Assembly (NCBI RefSeq): GCF_024713975.1
Contig: NC_091108.1
Location: 6,191,001-6,255,000 of the forward strand
DNA: 64,000 nt
Direction of reading: 5' to 3'
Origin: Paralichthys olivaceus
Lineage: Eukaryota; Chordata; Actinopteri; Pleuronectiformes; Paralichthyidae
This document shows positions 25,101-36,171 of this stretch, piece by piece. Each line of letters opens with the position of its first letter. Within the stretch, counting starts at the first letter, position 1. The notes beneath the pieces were generated by a model. The model was not told the origin of the DNA. It searched no databases and saw only the letters and a list, made by a program, of their open reading frames with translations. The translations under genes and the position numbers were made by a program.

Positions 25101-25597
25101 TATATATATGTGCTTCTTTTTTATATTTTATCACAACCACATAATGTGATAAAGACATTATGGTCCCTCTGAACCTATGGTTTAAAAGTTCATAATATAT
25201 ATTTGAATACACAATCTGCATTTTGAAAGTTATAGATATACTATTAAGATATACTTCAGTTGAAGGTAGGTCTCTGACTTCTTTGGAATATATTTCAGGT
25301 GTTTCTTCTTTATCAGTAATGCTGCTGCTGCTGCAGGAGGCGGGGTCTAATGTTACCTGTCAGCTCTGAATGGACCAGTTCCCCTCTGGTTATTGTGTAC
25401 TTTTAGAAATATAAAAATAATGTGAACATGTATCGCAATGCATAATGAAAATTTAGTGTATAAGTAAAAAGTACACATATTTGCTGATATATATGGTGGA
25501 ACAAAAGTGAAAAGTACCTGGAAATAAATCTATTTAAGTATACAAATACATGAAAAAAAGCATTCAAGTACAATAATGAAGTAAATGTACTTTGTTA

Positions 25598-25735
25598 CAT
25601 CCCCGAGTGTCCTTGGGCAAGACTCTGAACCACCAAACTGTTCCTCAGGACTGTGCTGACAGTTTATGAATGTGTGTGTGAATGGGTGATTGTGATTTGT
25701 ATTGTGTAACACTCAAAGTGGTCAATAAGTTCGTT
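25598..25735 (+). repeat. SINE-like teleost repeat fragment
   Basis: 'Gagtgtccttgggcaagact', then 'tgaatgtgtgtgtgaatggg', then 'aacactcaaagtggtcaata' follow the order of a very common fish SINE-type repeat. The copy is diverged and lacks a recognisable 5' RNA-derived head. Confidence 0.65.
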
Positions 25736-25784
25736 AAAAAAAAGTTATTACCAAATGACAAGCTCATGTTGATACTAGAGGGAA

Positions 25785-25895
25785 ACTCAGGGGCTCATTA
25801 AATTCATTGGGATTCATCATCTGGGTAAACTCATGTACTACTCACTGTGATGGCTGTAGAGATATTTTGGCGTTGACCTAAATATCCAAACTGTG
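25785..25895 (-). repeat. Degraded repeat, reverse orientation
   Basis: 'Attgggattcatcatctggg' and 'gctgtagagatattttggc' look like the reverse complement of the family seen at 3883-4000. The copy is diverged. Confidence 0.35.
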
Positions 25896-26060
25896 ATAAG
25901 CTACTGTACCAATTTCTCAAGATGTGGCATTAGACCAGATGTACAGTACAATAATAAGAAATGATCATATGTAGTCCAGTAATTATTATCTTTTCAAATC
26001 GAGCCAGTGGCTGTGTACGACTGTGACTTTTACACAAACATGTCAATCCTCTTTTTCTGT

Positions 26061-26180
26061 GAGAGGCCTGTTCAAACACAAATTACTTGAACAGGTGCCA
26101 ATTCCCACACAACCTCAAAATACCCTTACATGCAAATAGAAAGGAGGAGGCAGCACAACGTTGTCGCCGATGCATAAAAA
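26061..26180 (+). promoter_or_regulatory. apod1 promoter: paired TTGAACAGG arms, octamer, TATA-like box
   Basis: CCTGTTCAA at 26067-26075 and TTGAACAGG at 26087-26095 are perfect 9-bp inverted arms with an 11-nt spacer. The second arm overlaps the E-box CAGGTG. A consensus octamer ATGCAAAT lies at 26130-26137. A TATA-like CATAAAAAC lies at about 26172-26180. Part of this module recurs upstream of apod2. Confidence 0.6.
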
Positions 26181-26332
26181 CGCCATTGAAACTCAGACCG
26201 TCACTGCTTCCCGGTAAATGCAGGTGAGCAGACGGCAGCTGTGATCCTCTGATGTCTTCTAAGATGCTTGAGTTTTAAAACTGAAGAAGTGAACTGTGTT
26301 TTTTTCTGCTCTCTAAAGGTTGTGGAGAAAAG

Positions 26333-27617
26333 ATGAACGCCATCCATGTGATTTCCCTGACTCTGCTGTCCGTCCTGGCAGCCAACGCTCAGGTCATCAT
26401 GCCCGGAAGATGCCCCAAGCCTGCTGTTCAGGAGAACTTCGACACTGCCAGGGTGAATACAAAACCAATTTCACCATTATTGCAGGAGAACAAGGCTGCA
26501 TGTTGTCGTCTTCATGTATCTGTAGATCCCATAATTGTACAAAATAAACTTTTGAGGCCTAAATTTGACACAGAATAGACATGGCACTCTAACAATGAGC
26601 TGATGTCCCCTGTGCTTCCTCTGCAGTATCTTGGTAAATGGCATGACATCCAGAGACTGCCACACGCTTTCCAGAAGGGTGAGTGCTGCACTGCCACCTA
26701 CAGCCTGAAAAGCCCTGGAGTTGTTGGTGTCCTCAACAAGGAGCTGCTGTGAGTATCATGTCCACATCTGTAATCCCTTTACAGACAGGAGAACTTTGCA
26801 CTTAGTAATAGCTCCATATAAAATACTCACTTACAAGTTAAATCCTGCATTCAAAACTTAACATATTAAAACTGCTGTACTATAATTGCCCACTATTCAG
26901 CTTTTTCAGGATATATTCTTGAATTATTACTGATAAATATGTACACAACAATATTTTTCATGAAGAGTTTGACTCGTGCATGTTTTTCAGAGCTGTAATT
27001 AATTCTCTCTTAGTGTAAAACTAAGACATACATATTATATTTAAGATGGATTTGTTTCCTTTGTGTTTGGAACTTTAAAACAAGACTGAAGTCAGTCAGG
27101 TGGTGTCATTTCAACTGTTTGTCTCTTTTAGTGCCGATGGTTCCATCAACGCCATCAGCGGCTCAGCCATGGCTAAGAATCCCTCTGAGCCCGCCAAGCT
27201 GCAGGTCTCCTTCTTTGAGAGTAAGGACTCATTTGTTTCAAACCTTCCTCCCTGGATAGATTATTCCAACACTTTATATCACATTTGAGCATCATTCGTG
27301 AAGATTTCTGTGTATTTGAAGGACATTGGATATTGGAAATAATTGTTAACTTGACTTTCTGTCCCTTTACACCTCCAGACTCTCCCCCTGCCCCTTACTG
27401 GGTCCTGTCCACCGACTACGACAGCTACTCCCTGGTCTACAGCTGCACCGACCTCGGCGTGCTGCACGTGGACTTCGCGTGGATCATGAGCAGGGAGCCC
27501 ACCCTGCCCGAGGAGACCCTCGAGGAGCTGCACAGCACCCTGTCCTCCATCGGAGTCAAAGTGGACAAGCTGCTCACCACCAACCAGGATGCAGCTTACT
27601 GCAGTGCTATGCAGTGA
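26333..27617 (+). CDS. apod: Apolipoprotein D-like lipocalin, first gene of the cluster (apod1)
   Basis: ApoD is a secreted lipocalin that carries small hydrophobic ligands such as arachidonic acid and steroids. Coding exons are 26333-26452, 26627-26748, 27132-27220 and 27379-27617, totalling 570 nt (189 residues) with GT-AG introns. A signal peptide of about 20 residues ends ANAQ. The lipocalin GxW motif is in YLGKWHDI. PAPYWVLSTDY, LVYSCTDLG and HVDFAWIMSR are ApoD family motifs. The cysteines matching the two disulfides of human ApoD are present (PGRC, GEC, YSC, YCSAMQ). A second cysteine directly follows the one in GEC. The N-glycosylation site next to that cysteine in human ApoD is absent. 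The 5'UTR is probably split: a donor at 26224 and an acceptor ending at 26318 precede the ATG. apod1 is convergent with apod2, its closest paralog here. Confidence 0.95.
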
Positions 27618-27737
27618 GAGAGATAATCCTGATTTAGCCTACAGACCCAAACAGTGCTGTGTGTTATGTATTGTGCTGCTTATGACTGTACTCTCACTGG
27701 TCTTCATGTCACTGGATGTCTCATGCAAAGTCAATGC

Positions 27738-27743
27738 AATAAA
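27738..27743 (+). terminator. apod1 polyadenylation signal
   Basis: AATAAA lies 120 nt downstream of the apod1 stop codon. Confidence 0.8.
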
Positions 27744-28225
27744 CGTATTCAAACTGAAGGGGAGTTTTTGGCGTCTGTTCTGTGGGCCTCTGTTTTGATC
27801 TGATGAAATATGATATTGTTTATTAATTAACTGGGCAGCATGATGTTAACATTGATGCACATGTTGTCTTGAGTAACTTCTATTTATCTAAATTGATCAA
27901 AATTAAAAATATTTTTCTTTGATTTTGTGTTTAGCGATTACTGGACCATTTTGCATCTTTGGTCTTTTTGAGTTATCAGGTTGAATTGATCACAAGCTGT
28001 CATCCTGTGTAAACTGATGAGGTTACCGAGAGGACAGATTTTATTCATGGGGTCACAAGCCAGTGGTCAACAATAGATGTTTAACAACTCATTGTTAGTA
28101 ACAATTACTCACTTCCTTTATTGAGATCTAAATGATTAGTTCTCCCTGTCCAGTAATGGTTGTGAAGAAATATTAAGTGGTGCTTAAATTAACATGTTTT
28201 TGTCTATGATGGCTTTTCATTTAGG

Positions 28226-28484
28226 GCTAGCGTGGTGGTGCAGTGGTTAGCAGAGTTCGTTCATGGCAAGAAACTTTGTGCTTGACGACCAACCAGGGCT
28301 TTTCTGTGTGGAGTTTACATGTTGATGGGTTAAATGGAGACTCTAAATTGTCCTCAGGTGTGAATGTGAGTCATCAGCCGACCTGTCCAGGATGTACCCT
28401 GCCGCTCGCCCAATGTCAGTAGGGATTGGCCCAACTCCTCATGTGACTCTGAAAGAAGAAGCAGTACAGATGATGGATGGATGG
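28226..28484 (+). repeat. tRNA-derived SINE-like repeat with (ATGG)n tail
   Basis: 'Gtggtgcagtggttagca' resembles the A-box end of a familiar fish SINE-type repeat. It is followed by 'tttctgtgtggagtttacat', 'gactctaaattgtcctcagg', 'cgacctgtccaggatgtacc' and a short GATGGATGG tail. The central part, with the expected B box, is deleted or decayed. Confidence 0.75.
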
Positions 28485-29200
28485 TTGTTTAAGCCAGGAA
28501 AAATGTTTTCTGTCAGCTTCACACATAGACAATGCCAGAACGATAAGTGTAGCGTGATCAGCCTAAAAAATATGAATCCAGTAGAAAATGGGTCACTCAG
28601 TCAGAGACGTCTGTGTCTGTGTAGCTTCACTTTCCAGTGAAATCTTGCTGGTGGAAAATGTAAAATATATGCAAATATTCAAAACAACCACAATATCATC
28701 TGCTTTACTTTGGCAGGGAAACTATTGTAGCCCTCTTTCTCTCCTCTGTCGTATCTGCATGTTTACTGCTAACAATCCAATCAAAAGGTAAAATAGAAAT
28801 ATACAAACATGCCTTTAAAAAATGGAACCTCACTGTTTATTTTGTACATTAGACCAGATGTTGAACAGTTTTTCTTTCATCACTCATCAGATGTATCACT
28901 CACAGGCAGAAAATATGACTTTGAATTTCTAAGATGAAACCAAGATGACATTTTTAAAAGAAGAACCTCAGCAACCAAGAGGATGACACAAATAAAGAAA
29001 TAAAGTAAAACAATAAAATGTATGGGTATAAATTATTTTCCATTTCAATCAACATTTCAATCCCCAAAGAACTTACTCATCAAAATAAAACTTGTAGCAT
29101 ATTATATTTGAGGTACTGATGTTTTCATCTGGACCTGCATTACATTTTCATTCCTTGGATTCATTCCAGTGTTGTGAGACCTTGAAAGGACGGACTGTGT

Positions 29201-29224
29201 TTGTGTGTGTGTGTGTGTGTGTGT
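29201..29224. repeat. (TG)n microsatellite
   Basis: A short alternating TG run lies just beyond the apod2 3' end. Confidence 0.9.
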
Positions 29225-29318
29225 TCATGTTTTATGTAATGTGAAATTCTACAGTTTTCCTTTATGTGATTTATGTGATAAAAACAAAACACACGCAACA
29301 TGAATTTCTTTCTTCAGG

Positions 29319-29324
29319 TTTATT
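29319..29324 (-). terminator. apod2 polyadenylation signal
   Basis: TTTATT on the + strand reads AATAAA on the - strand, about 110 nt beyond the apod2 stop. The distance is close to that in apod1. Confidence 0.8.
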
Positions 29325-29432
29325 GCATTGACTTTGCACAACTTCAACAGAGCGATATCTACTGCACACTCCTCTCAGTGAGCCATGTCATGACTCCATG
29401 TCGTCCTGCATCTGAAACAGGAGTATTTCTGT

Positions 29433-30506
29433 TTACTGGATCATGGCGCTGCAATACTCTGTGTCCTGGTTGGTGGAGGCCATCTTGTCCACATTGACTC
29501 CGTTGGAGGACAGGATGCTGTGCAGCTCCTCGATGGTCTCCTCAGAGAGGGTGGGCTCCCTGCTCAAGATCCAGGAGAACTCCATGCGGAACAGGCCGAA
29601 GTCGGTGCAGCCGTAGACCAGAGAGTGACCGAGGTAATCAGTGGAGAGCACCCAGTAGGGACCGGGGGGGGATGCTGGAGGGGAGACAAGTTGAAAGAGT
29701 CAAAGCTGCTGGAATATTCCAAGCACAAGTCACTGGTTTTAATGAATAAGTCAACTTGAAGGTTAAAATATATTTGCAATGAATTAGACATCCTCACATT
29801 CAAAGAAGGAGACCTCCAGCTTGGCAGGCTCAGCGGGGTTCTTAGCCTTGGCAGAGCCAACGATAGAATTAGTGGTTCCATCGTCCCTATAAAGAGATGA
29901 ATAAAACATGAAAGACTTAATATGAAAAAAGGAATTTAGATGAGTATTCCTTTTTTCTATACTCACATTTGGAGTTTAAAGTGTATTGTGTATCCTCACA
30001 TTTTCTCTCAATGTTCTGATTTCAGATCAGTCTATGTGTGCTGAGGAAATCAAACCCACAAGTCTTGAATGAATGCACACGGATACTCACAGCAGCTCCC
30101 TGTTCAGGACTCCGATGACTCCAGGACTCTTCAGGCTGTAGGTGGCGGTGCCACACTCGCCTTTCTGGAAGGCTGTTGGGAGCTTCATGATCTCATACCA
30201 CCGACCAATGTACTGCAGGGAAAATACAACATATCACACTGGAGGGGCTAAATATGTAGCGACTGTTGGTGATAAAAATAGATGTGTGAACTGAACTGTA
30301 CAGTTCTCATGTGGTGCAGGGCTTTAATGTAATAGCAAATGAAAGATAAGGAATGAATTCAGTATTCAGTAGAGTTTAGTATTCACCCTGGTTGCATCGA
30401 AGTTGGCCTGAACGGCAGGTTTGGGACATTTCCCGAACTTAAAGATCTGAGCGCTGGCTGCCAGAACAGACAGCAGAGTCACGAAAATCACCTGCATGGC
30501 CTTCAT
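29433..30506 (-). CDS. apod: Apolipoprotein D-like lipocalin, second gene of the cluster (apod2)
   Basis: This secreted lipocalin of the ApoD family lies on the - strand. Coding exons are 30506-30387, 30212-30091, 29886-29798 and 29674-29433, totalling 573 nt (190 residues). Exon lengths 120, 122 and 89 are the same as in apod1 and the phases match. A signal peptide (MKAMQVIFVTLLSVLAASAQ) is followed by FGKCPKPAVQANFDATR and the GxW motif in YIGRWYEIMKLP. PGPYWVLSTDY and LVYGCTDFG follow; the C-terminus is TEYCSAMIQ. The four disulfide cysteines of ApoD are kept. The N-glycosylation site of human ApoD in this region is absent. Similar signal peptides, C-termini and promoters show that apod1 and apod2 arose by a local inverted duplication or were homogenised since. 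A 5' noncoding exon probably ends at a donor near 30675. Confidence 0.95.
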
Positions 30507-30724
30507 CTTATCAACACGACCTGCAGAGCATGAAACACACAACACAATTACAGAGGCAATATCCTGCTGCAGAGCTCAGGGAACAAAACATCTGTATTGA
30601 GAATGACAAAGGAAAGAATGAGAGACAAGCACAGAAATAGACATAGAGACAGAGTTGTGGCTGCAGCCTGCTTACCTGTGTCTACAGCTAAAACCTGTGT
30701 GAAGGATGTTCAGCTTCTCAGGGT

Positions 30725-30870
30725 CTTTTATAGATTGAAGAACCTGGAGCTTTATCGCTGATCACATTCCTGGGCCCCTCCTCTGTGTTTTCGTGACAGA
30801 CAGTTGTGATGAGTGTGAGAGCTGGCACCTGTTCAAATGAAGACACTGTTCAAACAGGCCTCACTCCATT
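30725..30870 (-). promoter_or_regulatory. apod2 promoter: TATA box and module shared with apod1
   Basis: On the - strand TATAAAAG lies at 30732-30725. TTGAACAGGTGCCA (14 nt, identical to apod1) lies at 30836-30823, about 90 bp upstream of the TATA box. GAGGCCTGTT, also identical to apod1, lies just upstream at about 30863-30854. Here the first arm reads CCTGTTTGA, so the inverted repeat is imperfect. Confidence 0.65.
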
Positions 30871-30879
30871 GTGGAGTCC

Positions 30880-33800
30880 ATTCTCCAGTGGAAGTCCATT
30901 CATGACATGGATATTAGTTTCCCAAAGAAATCTTGGCCAAAATATGAAATGTGAAAAGCTACAAATAAGGTGCAGTATATAATCTTTAGATATATAAAAT
31001 ACATGGAAACATCTTCGGTGGAGGCAACAAACTGCGTATAGCTCCTTTAAAATGAACTGAATTGGTGTAATGTTCTGTTGTATCTAGATGTCACACACAC
31101 ACAGTGATGAGTGTGTATTTTCTTGTGACAGTTTGTTGACGTGTTTTTTCAGGTAAGTGTGAGATGTAGTCAGAGAAAGGATTAATCCTGTGGGAGACGT
31201 GAATCTCTGGATCAAATTCAAAATCTCTAATAAGAATCCTCCTTTGGAGACTGAATATCTGCACCGAATTTAGTATCAACCCAATACATGTTGAGATATT
31301 TCAATTTTAGATATTAACACCTGGACTGAAGTGTTAAAGTTGAATTTCTTCTGCAGGTGACCTCTGACCTTCCAACGTGACCCCTTCTCATTCCATTCTA
31401 CCAAAACCATGGAAATAATTTCAATGGGCGTCTTTGTTCAAGGGTAACTGCTTCTGTATCAGCTTAACCAAACATTCTCCTCAGTCAGCTCACCAGGTTA
31501 CGCAATGAACTATCCTTGTTTTTATAAATGCTAAGTAGTTAAATAAATGTTAACACTTTTAAAATGTAATTAATTAAGTGTAATGATAAATAAATCCTGA
31601 TGACCTTCATTTAAGACATCAAGCACATATGCTTGAAATATCACATATTAAGTTTCACATTTAATCAAATTTGACTCATGGGAGTTGTTGTTCCTGGGAT
31701 CAGCCCTTCAGTAAACTCATTAGCAGATGCACAGGTTCTGATTAATATTTCATGAAGCCAGTAATGGAATCTCCTCTCTGCTAAATGTCCAGAAAGACTC
31801 ACAGGAGGATGCAAACATCTTGACTCTGATAAGCCCTCGCTCTGTCTTACATGTTTGCTTTGGACTCTGAGAAAAGTGTCCATTATCTCCCTCATTATCT
31901 CCCTGAGGCAAAAAAAAACCAGCAAAGGTTTTTAAAAAGTCAGTGTGTCAAGAGCCGGAACAAAACTTGAATGGTGCATAACAAAAAAGTAAACATGCAA
32001 ATGTAACTTTGGTGAAAGGTTGTGTGTCCTTTGTTGTGCCTCAGCAGCAGGAACTATTCTCATGATCTGTGAGTGTTAACGCACTCGTGAAGACATTTTC
32101 TCTCACATGTTTAACCAATAGTGTGTTTGTGTGTGTGAGAGTGTACACAGGTGGCAGGAGCTCCAGCGTGACCTCATGTGTTGTGGCACCAGCGACTTTA
32201 CTATAGGTCACATAATAAAGCATCTGATTCAAAATGTATATTAGATTATGATCAATTCTGTCACAAACAACCAAACATTTAGGAAGCATACTACTACTAC
32301 TACTGCTGCTGTTATTCTTATTATTGATAATAATAACATTAACAACAATAATAATAAAATACTAAGACTAAATAAAATAATATCAGAAAAGAAACAATAA
32401 AACAATAAAATTCAGCAGTACAGCAACAATAAAATAATAAAAAATACAAATCATGTAAAATGTGTTGCCTACTATAATAACCACAAGGCTTTTTAGTTTA
32501 ATATTTGTATATGTTAGGCGCACCTCTTGGATTGGCTCAGCAGGACTAGTGATGGAATTCATGCCTGAAAAGACATGAAAATAGCGCCATCTACAGACAC
32601 TAAAAACAATCAAAGAGCAAAACCATCACAGCAGCTCTCTGGGGAATGAAGAGCAAAAATACAACTTTAATGACCGTGCAGCACCAAGATGAAGATGAAA
32701 AGAGACAGAAGTCTGCATGTGGTGAAATGTAGAGGAAAGTTTAAGCATCAAATGTTGTGTTAAAATGATGCAGTCTGCCTTCCACTTCTTTAATAGTCCT
32801 CCCACTTTGATATTATTTCTCCATTTAAACTGAAAACCTTGTCCTGACTGTTTGTTCTTCATCCTTCTCTGACCAGTGGAGCTCATTGCCTCCACCCAGT
32901 GAACTGGCACCTTTAACCAGGCTTTGATTTACGTGGAGCTGCAGCTAATAAGTTGATGTCCCTCTGAAGTGTGTCAGCTGGAAACTGAACCTTCTGATCT
33001 TTCTCATCTTTATTTCCACTCTGTGTGCAGTTGTGTGGCTCAGTCTGGGAGCCGACAGGATTTAATAGTGTTTGCATGTAATTGACAGTGTTTGGTTTAA
33101 ACTGCTTTGGTTCATTGCACCAGGACGTAGTTAAAAGTCAGGCTGTAGACTCAGACACAGATACTGTCTATAGGATTTATTAACAAGCAAACTTCTGAGC
33201 TGGAGAGCCTGTCATTTCCATGTGAAATTTAATTTGTAATTAAACTTCTTCAGCTCTGCTGGGCAGTTATGATTCACTCCACATGTCATTGGTGCCTTGG
33301 CTTTTTATTTTTTAATTGCAGTCAGTGCATTGAATAAAATTCTGCAGACCTAGAACATGTTTCTTTAGCTTTTCATGAATACATTGATTATGTTATAATA
33401 AACACAGGGAGATCAGTGTAATGTGTGTGACTATGAGACAGGACTATTATCTCTGAGGGTCTGTAATACTTGAACAACATTGAGTAGTTGACATTCAAGT
33501 ATTAAAAACAGATGGATAAACTAGTTTTTGTAAGATTTGGATATTCCCTGGATGCTCTTGTTGTCAGGAATACTGTTCACACTTGAAAGCTGCCCAGCAA
33601 AACTGCAGTTCGACCCACTGGCCACTAATTAGATGAAAAGTCAGGTGATCGCCAAAAATAAAAGTCAGGATCAGAAATAAAGGACCAACTTCTTCAACTT
33701 TAAAGTAGTTTTCATTGGCCCAGATGAATTCTACAGCATTTACGAGAAAGTGTTCCATAGAAACAAAACAAAAAACTAATTTCTGTGCATCTGAGGCAGG

Positions 33801-33960
33801 AGAGCATCCAGATTGATTTATAACATTCCTGCTGGTATGTCCCCTGTGACTCCAATTTGCTAATAGTTTGCCTCATGTCTGGAATAAGGCCGGCTGACAA
33901 AGACAACCATTGATGACAACAGAGTGGCAGTGCTGCAAAACCTCGCGCAGAGCGACGTCT
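30880..33960. other. Divergent intergenic region between apod2 and apod3
   Basis: About 3 kb of AT-rich sequence with TAA/ATA-rich stretches near 32285-32450. No coding exon was recognised. A possible weak repeat fragment ('ttgagatatttcaat') lies near 31290. Confidence 0.5.
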
Positions 33961-34283
33961 CTAATTCAGACAGCAGAGTTTGTCCGAGGGAGCGAAGACA
34001 AGTCTGAAGCAAAGAGGCCACAGAAAGGTAAGAAGTGATATCTAGTGAGTTATATAAATAGTAAAACACATTACAGAAGATCATTGGAAAACTGTGACGA
34101 GAGCCAATAATGTTTGTTTTCTCAAACTGAGGTTGTATTAATAGATTAGAATATTTGTCAAGTAAACTGTCACTTTCAGTAATAATGTGAAAGCATTGCA
34201 CTGTATTTTAAGTTACATTTCAGTAATTTGTTGATCTTTTACATCGTTTATGTCTGTTGCAGGAAACAAAGGCCGGTCTCACT

Positions 34284-35564
34284 ATGAAGTTACCTTCAGC
34301 TCTGGCTTTTGTGTTTCTTCTCCCACTCACCTGGGCTCAGGTTCCTCACTGGGGACCGTGTCCAGAGCCGTCTGTCCAACCTGCGTTCAACCTCAAACAG
34401 GTACTGAAAATAGTTCCTGGGTTTCCACAATGTAAAACTATTCAGTTAAATTGTCTGCATCCATAATCTTATGTAAGTGAAAGCAAATAATGTTAAGAAA
34501 TCTATGTTAAATATCGGGCTATAGATGTATTTACGTATGTAAAAAGAGAATTTGTCTAAAGTTGTATGTTTAGTTGGAGCTAATTAAACTAAACTTTACT
34601 TTTAGTTTTTCTTCCTTTGTTTTTCCTACATTTTGTAGATAATATTTTAAATGTTAAATCTAAACCTGCAACATAAATAAGGTTGTTAAATTATCAACAT
34701 GAAATAAAGTTCAGCACAAAAGCATCATCACGCTCTTTTTTCCCTCCAAACATAAATCATATTCTATTTTTACTGTGTAAATATAATTATCACTCTCTGG
34801 AAAAGAGTGGGTGTGGTGGGACATCTGCAGTATGTTTCACTGAATGACTGTCGATTTATTCATGCTCTCCTCTCACAGAGCTGTAAACTGTCTTCGTGTT
34901 TTCACCCTCACAGTTTATGGGCAGGTGGTTTGAAATTGCCAAACTGCCGGCCCAGTTTGAGAAGGGCCGATGCATCGAGACAAACTTCACCATGAGGACG
35001 GACAACTCCATTCGAGTGGTCAGCTCTGAAATACTGTGAGTTAATATCTGCAATCACTTTGTCCAAATGTGAAATTGGGAGGTGATGATTGCATCAAGTG
35101 TATTTCTTCTAAAATATGTGACTGTCTGGAAATGGACAGAAAAGGAGAGCTGAGGAAAATCGAAGGGACTGGAGTCATAGAAGACATGAAGAATCCAGCC
35201 AAGCTGGGGATAAGTTATTCCTATGGTGAGGATGACTACTGTATATTTAACTCCTGCTGTTATGTGTGAATTCGTAATGTCAGTGGAAAGAAAGTATTTT
35301 AATGGATCATTATTTCTTGCCACCACAGTCCTGCCCTACTCCCCTTACTGGATCCTGTCCACGGACTACATGAACACGGCCCTGGTGTATTCCTGCACAG
35401 ATATCCTCAGGCTCTTCCACGTGGATTTTGCTTGGATCCTGAGCCGAACACGAACCCTGCCCGAAGCCACAGTGGAGAAAGCCAAGGAGACGTTCGCTAA
35501 CAACAACATTGACGTGAGCAGGATGATTGCCAGCAAGCAGCAGGGCTGTGACAAAACACTGTGA
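34284..35564 (+). CDS. apod: Apolipoprotein D, third gene of the cluster (apod3, most like mammalian ApoD)
   Basis: This secreted lipocalin has coding exons 34284-34400, 34914-35035, 35140-35225 and 35329-35564, totalling 561 nt (186 residues). The signal peptide is MKLPSALAFVFLLPLTWA, before QVPHWGPCPEPSVQPAFNL. The GxW motif is in FMGRWFEIAKLP. Of the three copies it best matches human ApoD: GRC, SPYWILSTDY, LVYSCTDI, RLFHVDFAWILSR and NNIDVSRM. It alone keeps an N-glycosylation sequon (NFT) where human ApoD has one. All four disulfide cysteines are present; the extra unpaired cysteine of human ApoD after YSCT is Asp, as in the other two copies. The acceptor before exon 3 of the coding series (35138-35139) has a poor pyrimidine tract, but frame and homology support it. 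The 5'UTR is split: an exon ends at 34027 and the next begins at 34263. Confidence 0.95.
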
Positions 35565-35995
35565 GCAGCAGGGTGGTGAAGTGCAAACGCAAGATGGCGC
35601 TGTTGGTGACAAGGAGGAAGAAGATGACTGATATTCTGTGATGATTCGGGCCAGGAGGTCTAGACTCAGCTCTGTTATTTAGTTTGTGCAACAGAACAGA
35701 GTTGAATGTGTTTTAAAGATGATATAAATGTTTACAGCACAAAATGACTGCATGTATTTACTGTGCATTATAGTTAGAGTTTGACGCGATGTTGTTTTAT
35801 GTTTGACAGCACAGATACAATTTCAAAGCCACCTTAATTAATCATCACTGGTTATGATATTATGATAGAAATGTTCTGCACTGTTTTGCCATTGAAGCTG
35901 AAAAACATTTCTTTCATTTCCTGTAAAAAGATGTGGAATCTAATTATATTATATCTGATCTGATTATACCAGAAACTGGAAACATGAAACATCGA

Positions 35996-36001
35996 ATTAA
36001 A
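35996..36001 (+). terminator. Candidate apod3 polyadenylation signal
   Basis: ATTAAA, the commonest variant hexamer, lies 432 nt after the apod3 stop. No closer AATAAA was seen. Confidence 0.4.
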
Positions 36002-36171
36002 GTAAATGAAGTCTGTCAAACTTACCTCATGTGATCTTCCTTAATTCCAAAGTGCAATCTCTACCACTCAAACACAGTTTTAAGTAGTGTATTTTCATCA
36101 GTGTTGAAAGTAGGAACTTTTTAAATAATCAAGTGATTGTTTTACTTCTAAACTTTTCAAGTAAATCGCTT

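Larger units (their letters stand above)
18588..26160. other. 7.5 kb gene-free interval between samd7 and the ApoD cluster
   Basis: No exon, tRNA or clear open frame with meaning was found on either strand. Most of it is AT-rich. Three blocks look less random and have higher GC: about 19920-20560, 22920-23560 and 24780-25020. They carry homeodomain-type and E-box motifs and may be conserved noncoding elements. That is inference; no alignment was possible. Confidence 0.5.
27750..29310. other. Spacer between convergent apod1 and apod2
   Basis: It contains a degraded SINE-like repeat (28226-28484) and a (TG)n tract near 29201-29224. No coding exon was recognised and I saw no fragment of a further apod copy. 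Confidence 0.55.
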
